From: Demequina muriae
GTDB taxonomy: Bacteria; Actinomycetota; Actinomycetes; Actinomycetales; Demequinaceae
Reading direction: 5' to 3'
Assembly: GCF_030418295.1 (NCBI RefSeq)
Contig: NZ_JAUHQA010000001.1
Location: 1,240,001-1,304,000 of the forward strand
DNA length: 64,000 bases
Shown here: positions 24,886 through 33,924 of the stretch, one piece after another
How positions within the stretch are numbered: position 1 is the stretch's first letter
Layout of the letters: every line of letters begins with the position of its first letter
Notes under the pieces: generated by a model
What the model was told of the DNA's origin: nothing
The model's input: only the letters and a program-made list of their open reading frames with translations
Databases searched by the model: none
Position numbers and translations under genes: made by a program

Positions 24886-27360
24886 ATGGCCGCGGACACC
24901 TCGACGCAGGAGACTCCTGTGCCCGACCCGCTGGCCGGCGTCACGATCCACGATGAGCCCGAGACCAGGGTCCATCGCGTCGCGGACCTGATCGCCGCGA
25001 TCGGCACCACGGTGGGCATCGTGCTGGTGCTGCTGCTCGGGGCGTACAGCCTCGAGACCACCCAGGGATTCACCGAGGACGTGCGCGGCATCTCGCGCCT
25101 GCTGCAGCGGCTGCTGGTCGCTCCGGTCAACATCTTCTCGGGCGTGGTGACGCTCATTGTGCCCGCCGCAGTCATCATCGATCTGGCGGTCCGTCGCGAG
25201 CCTCGCCGCATCCTCGAGGTGCTGGGCGCGGCCGTGCTGGCGTTCATCGCCACCGTGGTCGCGGTCATCACCACCCAGGAGTTCGGGGCCGACGAGCTGG
25301 TCGCCAGCCTCTCGGTGCGGTCAGATGGCGAGTTCGTCATCCAGCTGCCGGCGTATCTGGCGGCCGTCTCGGCGATGCTGACCGCCGCGGGGCTGCGGAC
25401 TACGCGCCGGGTGCTCTCGGTGTCGTGGACCCTGCTGTGGATCGCGGCCGCGGTCGGCATCATCTCCGGCATCGTCACGCTGCCCGCCGCGATCACCGTG
25501 GTGCTCATCGGCCGGGTGACGGGGCTGGTGCTGCGCTGGGCGCTGGGCTCGACAGCGGACCGCGCGTACGGGGAGTCGTTGGTCGACGGCATCCGCCGCG
25601 CGGGCTTCGAGCCACGGACCCTGCTGAGGGCCGATGCGCGGGGAGCCTACGAGCCGACCGACGTCGACGCGGTCTCGGCGGCAGTGGGCCGCACGCGTTC
25701 GGGGCGGGTCTACTCCCTCACCACGGTCGAAGGGCACCACCTCATCGTCAACGCGCTCGACGGTGACCAGCACACGGCAGGCTTCCTGGCCAAGCTGTGG
25801 GCGACGGTCCGGTTCCGGGGCATCGACACCCGCGCCGAGGTGAGCCTGCGCCACACCGCCGAGTCCACCGCGCTCGCCTCGCACGCGGCCCGCACGGCCG
25901 GCGTCCGCACCGCGCGCGTGCTCGGCATGAGCCAGGCGCGCGACACGATGATCACCGTCTACCAGCGGCCCGTGGCCTCGCACGCCTTGTGCGACATGGA
26001 GGCCGAGGACGTCACCGACGAGATCCTTGACGCGATCTGGGGCGAGGTGACTCGCGCTCACGATGCCGGCATCGCGCATCGGGCACTCAGTGCGCAGACC
26101 ATTCTCGTGGGCGACGACGAGGCGACGGGGGAGCCGATGGTGTGGCTCACCACGTGGGAGATGGGCGAGGTCGCAGCGGGTCGGCTGTCCCGCCGGCTCG
26201 ACGACGTCCAGGTCCTCGCGGCGACCGCGACCCTGGTGGGTGCCGGCCGTGCCGTCGCCGCGGCCTTCCGCGCCCTCGACGAGGACGTGCTCGAGCAGGT
26301 CGCGCCGCTGCTGCAGTCCATCGTGCTGCCGCGCGAGACCCGCCAGGCGGTCAGGTCGCACGACAAGCTGCTGCAGCAGCTCCGGACCCTGATCGTGCAG
26401 CGCATCCCGCACGCCAGCACAGACCAGCAGAACATCGCGAGGTTCGGATGGCGCACCGTGCTGACCTTCGGCGCCGCCGTCATCGCGGGAGGCATCGTGC
26501 TGGCGGGCTTCAACGCCCAAGAGGTCGTGTCCGCGCTGCGGGAGTCGAACCCCTGGTGGATCGGCGGGGCGTTCCTGTGGTCGCTGCTCACGTTCGTGGG
26601 CGCCGCGATGGCCATGCTCGCGTTCTCGCCCATCCGACTGCCGTGGTTCCGCGTGGTGCTGGTGCAGGTGGCCGCCGCGTACGTGGCGCTCGCGGTGCCT
26701 GCAGGCGTGGGCCCGGCGGCGCTCAACCTGCGCACGCTCACCAAGCGACGGGTCGCGGGCCCGATCGCCGTCGCCACCGTGGCGCTGGTGCAGGTGAGCG
26801 CGATCGTGGTGACCGTGGTGGGCCTGCTGGTGCTCACCCTCATCACCGGGTCTGAAGGAACGCTCGCCGCGCTGCCGTCCACGGCGGTGCTGATCGGCGT
26901 CTTCTCCGTGGCCGTCGTGGTCGCCCTCGCCCTACTGGTGCCCGCGGTGCGGCGGTGGGCCGCGGCAAAGCTGATGCCGCCGCTGCGCCAGACGTGGCCG
27001 CGCCTGGTGCAGGTGCTGGGCCAGCCGGGACGCCTGCTCCTCGGCCTGGGCGGCAACTTCGTCCAAACCGCGGCGTACGTGGGCGCCTTCTACTGCACCC
27101 TGCAGGCCTTCGGCCAGGAGCTCGCCGTCATCGACGTCGCGGTGCTGTTCTTCCTCTCCAACGCAGCGGGCGCGATCGTGCCCACGCCCGGTGGCCTGGG
27201 CGCCGTCGAGGCCGCGCTCATCGCCGGTCTGTTCTCGGCAGGAATCTCGCTGCCCGTCGCGACGCCGGTCGTGGTGATCTACCGACTGATCACCTACTGG
27301 GCTCGCGTCCCCATGGGCTACGCGGCCCTCAAGTTCCTGCAGCGCAAGGGCGAGCTGTAG
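24886..27360 (+). CDS. LPG-synthase-like (UPF0104) membrane protein with degenerate kinase-like domain
   Basis: 824-aa protein in three parts. Residues 25-220 contain about five helices. Residues 225-520 form a soluble domain resembling a degenerate aminoglycoside- or RIO-type kinase: the region HDAGIAHRALSAQTILVGDD sits where a catalytic HxD loop would be, but the aspartate is replaced by Ala. Residues 520-824 hold the lysylphosphatidylglycerol-synthetase-type flippase helices, ending with the GGLGAVEAALIAGLF and YRLITYWARVP blocks. No C-terminal aminoacyltransferase domain follows. Lipid flipping or transport is the likely role, perhaps gated by the pseudokinase. Known in other actinobacteria. 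Confidence 0.8.
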   Translation: MAADTSTQETPVPDPLAGVTIHDEPETRVHRVADLIAAIGTTVGIVLVLLLGAYSLETTQGFTEDVRGISRLLQRLLVAPVNIFSGVVTLIVPAAVIIDLAVRREPRRILEVLGAAVLAFIATVVAVITTQEFGADELVASLSVRSDGEFVIQLPAYLAAVSAMLTAAGLRTTRRVLSVSWTLLWIAAAVGIISGIVTLPAAITVVLIGRVTGLVLRWALGSTADRAYGESLVDGIRRAGFEPRTLLRADARGAYEPTDVDAVSAAVGRTRSGRVYSLTTVEGHHLIVNALDGDQHTAGFLAKLWATVRFRGIDTRAEVSLRHTAESTALASHAARTAGVRTARVLGMSQARDTMITVYQRPVASHALCDMEAEDVTDEILDAIWGEVTRAHDAGIAHRALSAQTILVGDDEATGEPMVWLTTWEMGEVAAGRLSRRLDDVQVLAATATLVGAGRAVAAAFRALDEDVLEQVAPLLQSIVLPRETRQAVRSHDKLLQQLRTLIVQRIPHASTDQQNIARFGWRTVLTFGAAVIAGGIVLAGFNAQEVVSALRESNPWWIGGAFLWSLLTFVGAAMAMLAFSPIRLPWFRVVLVQVAAAYVALAVPAGVGPAALNLRTLTKRRVAGPIAVATVALVQVSAIVVTVVGLLVLTLITGSEGTLAALPSTAVLIGVFSVAVVVALALLVPAVRRWAAAKLMPPLRQTWPRLVQVLGQPGRLLLGLGGNFVQTAAYVGAFYCTLQAFGQELAVIDVAVLFFLSNAAGAIVPTPGGLGAVEAALIAGLFSAGISLPVATPVVVIYRLITYWARVPMGYAALKFLQRKGEL

Positions 27361-27438
27361 TTCCTGCACGTCCGCGCTCGCCGCGCCCGCCGCACTGGCC
27401 GCACCGCAGATAGTCGTCCTGACCTCCTCCGAGCTTCC

Positions 27439-27497
27439 CTCGCCTCCTGCGTTGTCGTCGTGCCCACGGCACCCTCACGCGGAAGGGCCCGGCCCCG
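27439..27497. repeat. 59-bp dispersed intergenic repeat, copy 1
   Basis: Matches 45444-45502 at about 55 of 59 positions, including an identical run covering CACGCGGAAGGGCCCGG. Both copies lie downstream of gene 3' ends in noncoding DNA. Copy 2 continues into a GC-rich hairpin, whereas here the hairpin's second arm is missing, as if deleted between two GGCCCCG direct repeats. Confidence 0.75.
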
Positions 27498-27566
27498 AGC
27501 GCGACGACGGAGACGTCGGCCGTCATGCGCGGCGGGCGCTACGTAGGACCGCCTTCCGAGAAGGTG

Positions 27567-28409
27567 TCAGGTGGACGCGGCGGCCTGCTCCCGTCGGAGC
27601 TCTTGACGCCGCTCACGACGCTCGCGCTGCGTGTCGGGATCCGCGGTGGGCGAGGCGAAGAGCAGGTTCTGTGTGTACTCGTGCTCAGGATTGCTCGTGA
27701 CGTCGGCCGCCTTCCCGGTCTCGACCAGTTCGCCCTGGTACATCACCGCGATCCGGTGGCTGATGTGGCGCACCACCTGCAGGTCGTGCGTGATGAACAG
27801 ATACGCGACGCCTGTCTCTCGCTGAATATCGATGAGCAGGTCGAGCACTCGCGCCTGAGTAGTGAGGTCGAGGGCGGAGACCGGCTCGTCACACACGATG
27901 AGACGTGGGCTCAATGCGAGCGCGCGCGCAATGGCGACGCGTTGACGCTGGCCGCCGCTGAACTCCCGTGGGTAGCGCTCAGCGGAGTCGGCGGGGAGGC
28001 CCACCTTGTCCAGCAGAGCCGCCACCGTAGCTCGCGCATCCTTGTTCGTCTCGCCTTGAGCGATGAGCGGCTCGGCGAGCGTCTCCGAGATCTGGAGCGC
28101 CGGGTTCAGAGAGGAGTACGGATCCTGGAACACCACCTGGATGTCCCGCGCGAGGTCCCGGCGGGCCTTCGGGGTCTCGTGAGTGATGTCGCGGCCGTCA
28201 AAGGAGATCGAGCCTCCCGTGGGCTTCGCGAGCCCAAGCACGGCGCGGCCCAGAGTGGTCTTCCCGGAGCCGGACTCGCCAACGAGGCCGAGCGTCTCTC
28301 CAGGCGCGATGTCGAGCGACACCCCACGCAGCACCTCAGGTGAGGTGGCGAAGAGGCCACGCCGCGGGTAGCGGAGACGCAGATCGGAGACAGTGAGCAG
28401 CGGGTTCAT
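27567..28409 (-). CDS. Oligopeptide/oligosaccharide ABC transporter ATP-binding protein (OppF type)
   Basis: 280-aa ABC ATPase of the Opp/Dpp class. Walker [10 protein letters not shown], signature [15 protein letters not shown], Walker [13 protein letters not shown] and switch FITHDL are all intact. The short C-terminal extension is charged and less conserved. Last gene of a four-gene transporter operon; its ATG overlaps the stop of the fused OppC-OppD gene (ATGA). Its location beside glycoside hydrolases suggests an oligosaccharide rather than a peptide substrate. Confidence 0.93.
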   Translation of the reverse strand: MNPLLTVSDLRLRYPRRGLFATSPEVLRGVSLDIAPGETLGLVGESGSGKTTLGRAVLGLAKPTGGSISFDGRDITHETPKARRDLARDIQVVFQDPYSSLNPALQISETLAEPLIAQGETNKDARATVAALLDKVGLPADSAERYPREFSGGQRQRVAIARALALSPRLIVCDEPVSALDLTTQARVLDLLIDIQRETGVAYLFITHDLQVVRHISHRIAVMYQGELVETGKAADVTSNPEHEYTQNLLFASPTADPDTQRERRERRQELRREQAAAST

Positions 28410-30313
28410 CGTGCACCTCCCAGAGGCGAGACTCGCGGGGTCAACGGTGGCGGGTCCTCGCGCACGGACTCCTCATCCAGGATCGCCGAGATCAGCTCCT
28501 GGGTGTACGGGTGGGAAGGTGTGCGCAGGATCGTGCGGACGTCACCGACCTCGACGATCTTGCCGTTGGACATGACCGCCACACGGTCGCACAGGTCGGC
28601 AACGACGCCGAAGTTGTGCGTCACCATCAGCACGCCCATGCCGTATTCGCTCTGCAGACTGCGCAACAGGTCGAGGATCTCGGCCTGGACGGTCACGTCG
28701 AGAGCCGTGGTGGGCTCATCAGCGATCAGCAGTTTGGGTCGGCTGGCCACCGCTCCCGCGATGAGCACGCGCTGCGCCATACCGCCCGAGATCTGGTGGG
28801 GGTACGAGGCGAATACCCGCGGCGGGTCCGCGATCCCCACGCGGTCGAGCAGCTCGAGGATCATGGTCTTCGCCTCGCGGCGTGACATGCCTGCCTTGAG
28901 CGGCTCCACCAGCTGGTTGCCGATCGTAAACGACGGATCGAGGTTGGACATGGGCTCCTGCGGAATGTAGGAGATCACGCCGCTGCGCACGCGACGCATC
29001 TCCGCGCCCGACAGGCCCGCCAGCGACGTCCCCCCGAGCGTGAGCGCATCAGCCTCGACATAGGCCTCGGGCGGCAGCAGCCCGAGGATCGAGAACGCGG
29101 TCTGCGTCTTGCCCGACCCGGACTCGCCCACGAGCCCCACGACCTCTCCTGTGTCGACATGGAGGGACACGCCATCCACGACGAACTTGTGGCTGCCATC
29201 CACCTGGGGGTAGCCGACCTTGAGGTTGGTGACGTTGAGCAGGTCCGTGCGGCCTCTTGGTTCAGGGGCCGATGCGCTCTCGGCTCGCTCCTTGGCGGTC
29301 GCTTGCGGTGCCGCGTCAGTCTGATTCGCGCTGTCCCGCTCGTAGCCGCGATCCATCTGCGAGGTGCTCGCCTCGCTTGCCTCGGCCGCCGCACTCTGCT
29401 CGCGCTGACGCTTGCGCTTGCGCTTGGAGAGCTCTTGCGGCCCTGCCAGTGCGTCGCGATAGGCGTTGCCGAGCAGAATGATGGATCCGATGAGCATCGC
29501 CAGCAGCGCTGACGGCCACACCAACTGCTCGGGGTAGAGGTAGATATTTGCGAAGGCATCGTTGGTCATTGATCCGAAGCTGGGGACGAGCGGCGAGCCC
29601 AGGCCGAGGAAGGCCAGACCCGCCTGGATGCCGATGGCAGAGCTCGCGAGGAAGGCGATCGAGATGATGATCGGGCCGCGGACGACGTAGAGCACGTGGC
29701 GCGACAGGATTCGCCGGTTGGACAGGCCCGCCACGCGGGCGGCGTCGACGTAGAGCTCGTTGCGCACTCCGACGACCATGTTTCGTACGAGCCGATACGT
29801 GCCTGGGGCGAGGAAGATGCCGAAGATCACCATCATGACCTGATAGGAGCCGCCAGTGATGGGCGACAGCACCAGCACTAGCACGAGCGCCGGGAAGGTC
29901 ATGAGGAGGTTGAAGGCCCACGAGGTGATCGCGTCCGTCTTCTTGCCGACGTAGCCCGCGATGAGCCCGAACGTCGTTCCCAGAGCGATGGCCACGCCGG
30001 CGCCGATGGCGCCTGACACCAGCGAGACATTGATCGACGAGATGAGGCGAGCAAGGATGTCGCGCCCGTACTGATCGCCGCCCATCGGGTAGCCGGGCGT
30101 CCCCACCGGGGCGTTGATGGCGTCCAGCGATGCGAAGTTGGGGTCATGCTCAGCGAGGAGTGGGCCCAACTGCCCGAGGATGATGACAGCCACGAGCACG
30201 CCCAGAGATCCTGCGCCGAGAGGATTCTTCAGGAGGCGGCGACCTGCGCCGGCGCGCTTCTTGGTGCTGGGCGCCGTTCGGGGTGCGCCGGGCGTGAGGG
30301 GGGAGTTTGTCAT
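28406..30313 (-). CDS. Fused ABC permease (OppC type) and ATPase (OppD type)
   Basis: 635-aa fusion of two normally separate subunits. Residues 1-290 are an OppC permease with an N-terminal helix, a large loop (GTPGYPMGGDQYGRD) and five more helices. Residues 290-345 form a charged, Ala/Glu/Ser-rich linker. Residues 350-635 are an OppD ATPase: Walker [10 protein letters not shown], signature ISGGMAQRVLIAGAV, Walker B LLIADEPTTALD and switch VTHNF. Start and stop both overlap neighbouring genes by four bases, so the stoichiometry of the transporter is tightly coupled. Such fusions are known in Actinobacteria. It is a membrane protein with its ATPase in the cytosol. Confidence 0.93.
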   Translation of the reverse strand: MTNSPLTPGAPRTAPSTKKRAGAGRRLLKNPLGAGSLGVLVAVIILGQLGPLLAEHDPNFASLDAINAPVGTPGYPMGGDQYGRDILARLISSINVSLVSGAIGAGVAIALGTTFGLIAGYVGKKTDAITSWAFNLLMTFPALVLVLVLSPITGGSYQVMMVIFGIFLAPGTYRLVRNMVVGVRNELYVDAARVAGLSNRRILSRHVLYVVRGPIIISIAFLASSAIGIQAGLAFLGLGSPLVPSFGSMTNDAFANIYLYPEQLVWPSALLAMLIGSIILLGNAYRDALAGPQELSKRKRKRQREQSAAAEASEASTSQMDRGYERDSANQTDAAPQATAKERAESASAPEPRGRTDLLNVTNLKVGYPQVDGSHKFVVDGVSLHVDTGEVVGLVGESGSGKTQTAFSILGLLPPEAYVEADALTLGGTSLAGLSGAEMRRVRSGVISYIPQEPMSNLDPSFTIGNQLVEPLKAGMSRREAKTMILELLDRVGIADPPRVFASYPHQISGGMAQRVLIAGAVASRPKLLIADEPTTALDVTVQAEILDLLRSLQSEYGMGVLMVTHNFGVVADLCDRVAVMSNGKIVEVGDVRTILRTPSHPYTQELISAILDEESVREDPPPLTPRVSPLGGAR

Positions 30314-31251
30314 GAGACACGTGCCTTCGGGTTGAGCCAGCCGCTGACGAGATCGACTGTGAGGTTCACGACGACCACGAGGATGACGCTGAAGAGGGTC
30401 AGCCCGAGCATGACCGGCAGGTCGCCCTGGATCGTCGCGGCGTAGCCGTAGCTGCCGTAGCCCGGCAGCGCGAAGATCTTCTCGACGAAGAGCGCGGCGC
30501 CGAACAGGCTGATGAAGAGCAGTGAGAACGTGGTGAATGCCGGACCTGAGGCGTTGCGGAGGGCGTGGCGCAGGAGGATCGACCGTTCCGACACTCCACG
30601 GCTGCGCAGAGTGCGGATGTAGTCCTTGCCAAGCTCATCGATCATCGAGCCGCGGATCTGTGACGACAGCGACGCGATGCCTCCCACGGAGAGCACCGTC
30701 GCGGGAAGGATGATGGAGGACAACCACTCGGACGGCGACTCGCTGAACGGGGTGTAGCCGACGGCGGGGAACCACTGAAGGTTGATGGCGAAGATGAAGA
30801 CCATCACGATGCCCAGGATGATCGCGGGGAAGACGTACGAGATCGTGGAGATCGCCTGGATGATCCGGTCGACGAACCCGCGCCGAGACGCGGCGAGCAC
30901 GCCCAGGATGACGCTGACAACCAGCGTGATCAGCATCGCCAGCACCACGACTGACAGCGTCGCCGGCAACCTGCTCGCCATCGCCTCGCCCACGGGTTCG
31001 CTGGAGAAGTACGAGCGGCCGAACTCCCCTTGGAACACTCCGGACATCCAGCTCGTGTACTGCTCCATGATCGGCCGGTCCAGGCCGAGCTGAGCATTGA
31101 TGGTCGCGATCTGCTCGGCTGTGGCGTTGGGGCCCGCGAGGTTGATGGCGACCGGCACGCTCGCGGCGTGCGTGAGGAAGAAAGTCATCGCAGTCACGAT
31201 GAAGATGAGGACGAGGCCGGAACCGAACCTCTTGAGGATGAAGATCAACAT
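30310..31251 (-). CDS. ABC transporter permease (OppB type)
   Basis: 313-aa inner-membrane permease with six helices. The N-terminal helix and LDRPIMEQYTSWMSGVFQGE region are typical of OppB/DppB, and the EAA-type coupling loop lies near DYIRTLRSRGVSERSILLRH. GGAAGG is six bases before the ATG. Follows the SBP gene after a perfect hairpin; its stop overlaps the start of the OppC-OppD fusion. Confidence 0.93.
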   Translation of the reverse strand: MLIFILKRFGSGLVLIFIVTAMTFFLTHAASVPVAINLAGPNATAEQIATINAQLGLDRPIMEQYTSWMSGVFQGEFGRSYFSSEPVGEAMASRLPATLSVVVLAMLITLVVSVILGVLAASRRGFVDRIIQAISTISYVFPAIILGIVMVFIFAINLQWFPAVGYTPFSESPSEWLSSIILPATVLSVGGIASLSSQIRGSMIDELGKDYIRTLRSRGVSERSILLRHALRNASGPAFTTFSLLFISLFGAALFVEKIFALPGYGSYGYAATIQGDLPVMLGLTLFSVILVVVVNLTVDLVSGWLNPKARVS

Positions 31252-31265
31252 GCGATGCCTTCCTT

Positions 31266-31295
31266 GGGGGTGCAGGGCGCGAGCCCTGCACCCCC
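31266..31295. terminator. Perfect 13-bp hairpin between SBP and OppB genes
   Basis: GGGGGTGCAGGGC (31266-31278), loop GCGA, then the exact complement (31283-31295). No T-run follows. It sits in the 60-bp gap of one operon, so partial termination or 3'-end protection of the SBP message is more likely than full termination, as in other transport operons where the binding protein is made in excess. Confidence 0.75.
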
Positions 31296-31311
31296 GTTCG
31301 GATGGTCTGCC

Positions 31312-32853
31312 TTAAGAGGCCGGCTGCCAGGCGAGAAGGGAGCCGTCCGCGACGACGGGCGGGGTGTAGGCGACCTCGTTCGAAGAGACCCAGATTCCAG
31401 TCGAGGCGTTCACCGGTGCGAACCAGGCCTCGTCCACGAAGTACTCGTTGACCGCACCGAACCACTCTCCGTGCTCGTCGAGAGGCGCGGCGTTGGCGGT
31501 GGCGAGGAGCTCCTCGAGCTCGGGCGTGGTGGTCGCCTGCGGGTTGAACGAACCGGAGAGCACCTGTGCCACGTCCTTGGCATCGCTGCCTGAGTAGCCG
31601 TTGTAGAACCAGAACATGCCGTACGTGCCCTCGTAGAGCTTCGCGTACAGGTCCTGGAACGGCACGGACTCGTACTCGACGGTGATGCCGATGTCCGATA
31701 GCTGCTGAGCGATGGTCGTGTCAAACGTCTGCGACAGCACCGTGCTGGGCATGGTCACCGAGAATCCGTCGCCGTAGCCGGCCTCGTCCATGAGTGTGCG
31801 CGCCGCCTCCAGGTCGTACGCGTAGACCTCGTCCAGCGCCGGGTCATAGGCCTCACCCACGGGGTTGGCAATCTGCGCGGTGGCGGAGCCGACTCCGGGA
31901 ACCAACTTCTCAGCGATGGTCTGGCGGTCGATCGCCAGGTTGATCGCCTGACGGACACGAACGTCCGCGAGCGCGGGAACCACGGAGCCCTCGCGATCGG
32001 TGAGGAACAGGCCACCGAGCGCCTGAGGGTTGCCCTCGCCGGTGGTGAAGTCGCTCTCCGGGAACTGCGAGACCAGGTCAGGTGACTGGAGCGTCATGAA
32101 GTCGAGCTGGCCGGTCTTCATGGCGTTCTGCTGCGCGGTCGGATCCTCGATCACGGCCACGTTGACCGTGGGGAACGCGTAAGCATCGGCATTCCAGTGA
32201 TCCTCGTTCCTGATGAGTTCATAGGTGGCGCCCACGGTGGTGCCCTCCGCGCTGAGCACATAGGGGCCCGAACCCACGGGATTCAGCTTCGCCTCATCGG
32301 TTCCGAGCAGGCTGGGCGCGGAGATGACGCCCGGCGTTCCAGCCAGCTGGTAGATCAGCGCGGCGTCGGGGCGTGACAGGTTGAGCACCACGGTCGTCTC
32401 ATCGGGGGTCTCGACCGACTCGATGGTGGCGAGCTGGCCCGCGCTGCCGGGGCCGACTCGGGACGCTTCCAGAGAAGCGGCCACGGCGGCTGCATCGAGA
32501 GGCTCGTCGTTAGTGAACGCCTGGCCCTGGCGGATGTAGAAGGTGAGTGTGAGCCCGTCGTCGGACATCTCCCACGATTCGGCGATCGACGGAATCAGCT
32601 CGCCGGCGAGTCCCTGGGTGACGAGTCGGTCGTACACACCCAGATAGATCGTGGTGTCGCCGCCGGTGAAGTTGCCGACGGAGAGATCGGCGGTCGGGGC
32701 CTGGACGGACAGGTTCAGCTCTTGCTTGGTCGGTGCGGCGGGGTCGCCGGTCGCACCATTCTCGCTGGTGCCGCTGTCGCTTGAACACGCGGCCAAGGCG
32801 AGCGACGCTGCTACAGCAGCCGCCGCGAGCCGGAGGGCATTTCTCTGGTGCAT
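31312..32853 (-). CDS. Family 5 extracellular solute-binding lipoprotein of the Opp-type transporter
   Basis: 513-aa SBP_bac_5 protein. The N terminus has a lipoprotein signal (ASLALAACSSD), so it is lipid-anchored outside the membrane. Conserved SBP-5 features include LAESW-like IPSIAESWEMSDDGLTLTF, NPVGSGPY and VRQAINLAIDRQTIAEKL. AAAGGAG is five bases before the ATG. Two LacI-type operators lie about 95-130 bp upstream, so expression is expected to respond to sugar. Ligand is inferred to be an oligosaccharide released from plant or microbial glycans; some family 5 proteins bind cello- or xylo-oligosaccharides. Confidence 0.9.
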   Translation of the reverse strand: MHQRNALRLAAAAVAASLALAACSSDSGTSENGATGDPAAPTKQELNLSVQAPTADLSVGNFTGGDTTIYLGVYDRLVTQGLAGELIPSIAESWEMSDDGLTLTFYIRQGQAFTNDEPLDAAAVAASLEASRVGPGSAGQLATIESVETPDETTVVLNLSRPDAALIYQLAGTPGVISAPSLLGTDEAKLNPVGSGPYVLSAEGTTVGATYELIRNEDHWNADAYAFPTVNVAVIEDPTAQQNAMKTGQLDFMTLQSPDLVSQFPESDFTTGEGNPQALGGLFLTDREGSVVPALADVRVRQAINLAIDRQTIAEKLVPGVGSATAQIANPVGEAYDPALDEVYAYDLEAARTLMDEAGYGDGFSVTMPSTVLSQTFDTTIAQQLSDIGITVEYESVPFQDLYAKLYEGTYGMFWFYNGYSGSDAKDVAQVLSGSFNPQATTTPELEELLATANAAPLDEHGEWFGAVNEYFVDEAWFAPVNASTGIWVSSNEVAYTPPVVADGSLLAWQPAS

Positions 32854-32945
32854 CAGGACTCCTTTGTCTGTGCCACGGCTCACTCGCCGCGCCAATTGCG
32901 GGCCCCCCAGCGGCGGCCCGTTGCGCATCACTACTTCCAGCGATA

Positions 32946-32959
32946 CTGTCACGCGTCAA
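32946..32959. promoter_or_regulatory. LacI-type operator A (SBP gene side)
   Basis: CTGTC-ACGC-GTCAA, one mismatch per arm or better to the TTGAC-N4-GTCAA inverted repeat that recurs in this locus. It lies about 95 bp upstream of the SBP start and 21 bp (two helical turns) from operator B. Confidence 0.7.
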
Positions 32960-32966
32960 CGTCTGA

Positions 32967-32980
32967 TTGTCACGCGTCAA
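32967..32980. promoter_or_regulatory. LacI-type operator B (SBP gene side)
   Basis: TTGTC-ACGC-GTCAA. On the minus strand the arm TTGACG can also serve as a -35 element for the SBP gene. Spaced exactly 21 bp from operator A, suiting two dimers on one face of the helix. Confidence 0.75.
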
Positions 32981-33032
32981 CTGATGGTAGACGACCATTG
33001 GCTCCCGTGTCCAGCGGGCGATTCGCTCCAAG

Positions 33033-33062
33033 GTGACACGCGTCAATTTCCGCGGCTATAGT
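33033..33062 (+). promoter_or_regulatory. Promoter of the SDR gene overlapped by LacI-type operator C
   Basis: Operator C is GTGAC-ACGC-GTCAA (33033-33046). A -35-like GTGACA (33033-33038) lies inside it, followed after 18 bp by TATAGT (33057-33062) as -10. Repressor binding would block the -35 box. The SDR start is 50 bp further on. Confidence 0.7.
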
Positions 33063-33111
33063 CCGAGACAGACACGATGTCGGGCGCCCCGCCCGGCCAG
33101 AAGGGACGGTC

Positions 33112-33903
33112 ATGGACTTCACTGAATACAAGGACAAGCGCGTGGTCGTGACGGGGTGCTCCTCCGGGATCGGGAGGGCGACCACCGCCGCACTGCTGGG
33201 CTACGGCGCCCAGGTGATCGGCATGAGCCGGCGCGAGACGGACCTGCCCGTTGACGCGTTCGTCCAACTCGACCTTGCCTCGCCGGACTCGATCGACGCG
33301 GCCGCGGAGGCCGTCGGTGGCGACGTCGACGCACTGTTCAACTGTGCTGGCGCGCCACCGCTGCTGCCGTCGATCGATCTCATGCGCGTGAACTTCCTCG
33401 GCCCGCGCATGCTCACTGACCGGATCCTCGAGTCCATTGGCGCCGGCGGCGCCATTGCTAGCGTCGCGTCCAGCAACGGGTCCGGCTGGCGCCGCAACCT
33501 GGCGATGCTGCAGGAGTTCCTTGCCGTCACGGACTACGAGGGCGGTGCCGAGTGGTACGCCGCGAACGAGGAGCGGGCGGGACACGGCTATCCGTTCAGC
33601 AAGGAAGCGACCATCCTGTGGACCCTCAACAGCGCGGAACCCCTCGCGGGACGCGGAGTCCGCATCAACTGCACCAGTCCGGGAGCAGTCGAGACGCCCC
33701 TGCTCGAGGCCACGGCACTGGCCCTTCCCGCCGAACTCCTCGCCGCTGTGGAGCGCCCGAGCGGGCGCCGGTCCGCAGTGGACGAGCAGGTGGGGCCACT
33801 GCTGTTCCTGAACAGCGCCGCGGCTTCGTACATCACCGGCGCAGACCTGCCCACGGATGGCGGCAACCGCGCGACCCAGGCGGTCACCGGCTCCCTCTGG
33901 TAG
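33112..33903 (+). CDS. Short-chain dehydrogenase/reductase (SDR)
   Basis: 263-aa Rossmann oxidoreductase. Cofactor motif TGCSSGIG near residue 15; NCAG in the NNAG position; catalytic tyrosine and lysine in YPFSK, with a serine in VASSNG. The last third (FLNSAAASYITGADLPTDGG) is standard. It resembles 3-alpha-hydroxysteroid dehydrogenase-type SDRs, but the substrate cannot be assigned. The ATG follows GAAGGGA. Operator C in its promoter places it in the same probable LacI regulon as the glycoside hydrolases, so a sugar or sugar-linked alcohol is a reasonable guess. Confidence 0.88.
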   Translation: MDFTEYKDKRVVVTGCSSGIGRATTAALLGYGAQVIGMSRRETDLPVDAFVQLDLASPDSIDAAAEAVGGDVDALFNCAGAPPLLPSIDLMRVNFLGPRMLTDRILESIGAGGAIASVASSNGSGWRRNLAMLQEFLAVTDYEGGAEWYAANEERAGHGYPFSKEATILWTLNSAEPLAGRGVRINCTSPGAVETPLLEATALALPAELLAAVERPSGRRSAVDEQVGPLLFLNSAAASYITGADLPTDGGNRATQAVTGSLW

Positions 33904-33924
33904 GTGCAGGCCCGGGCGCGCTCG

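Noticed and set aside
27505..27570. GC-rich dyad around TACGTA (GGCGG...CCGCC) as a regulator site
   Set aside because: It is downstream of both flanking genes' 3' ends, so an operator role is unlikely; at best part of a terminator.
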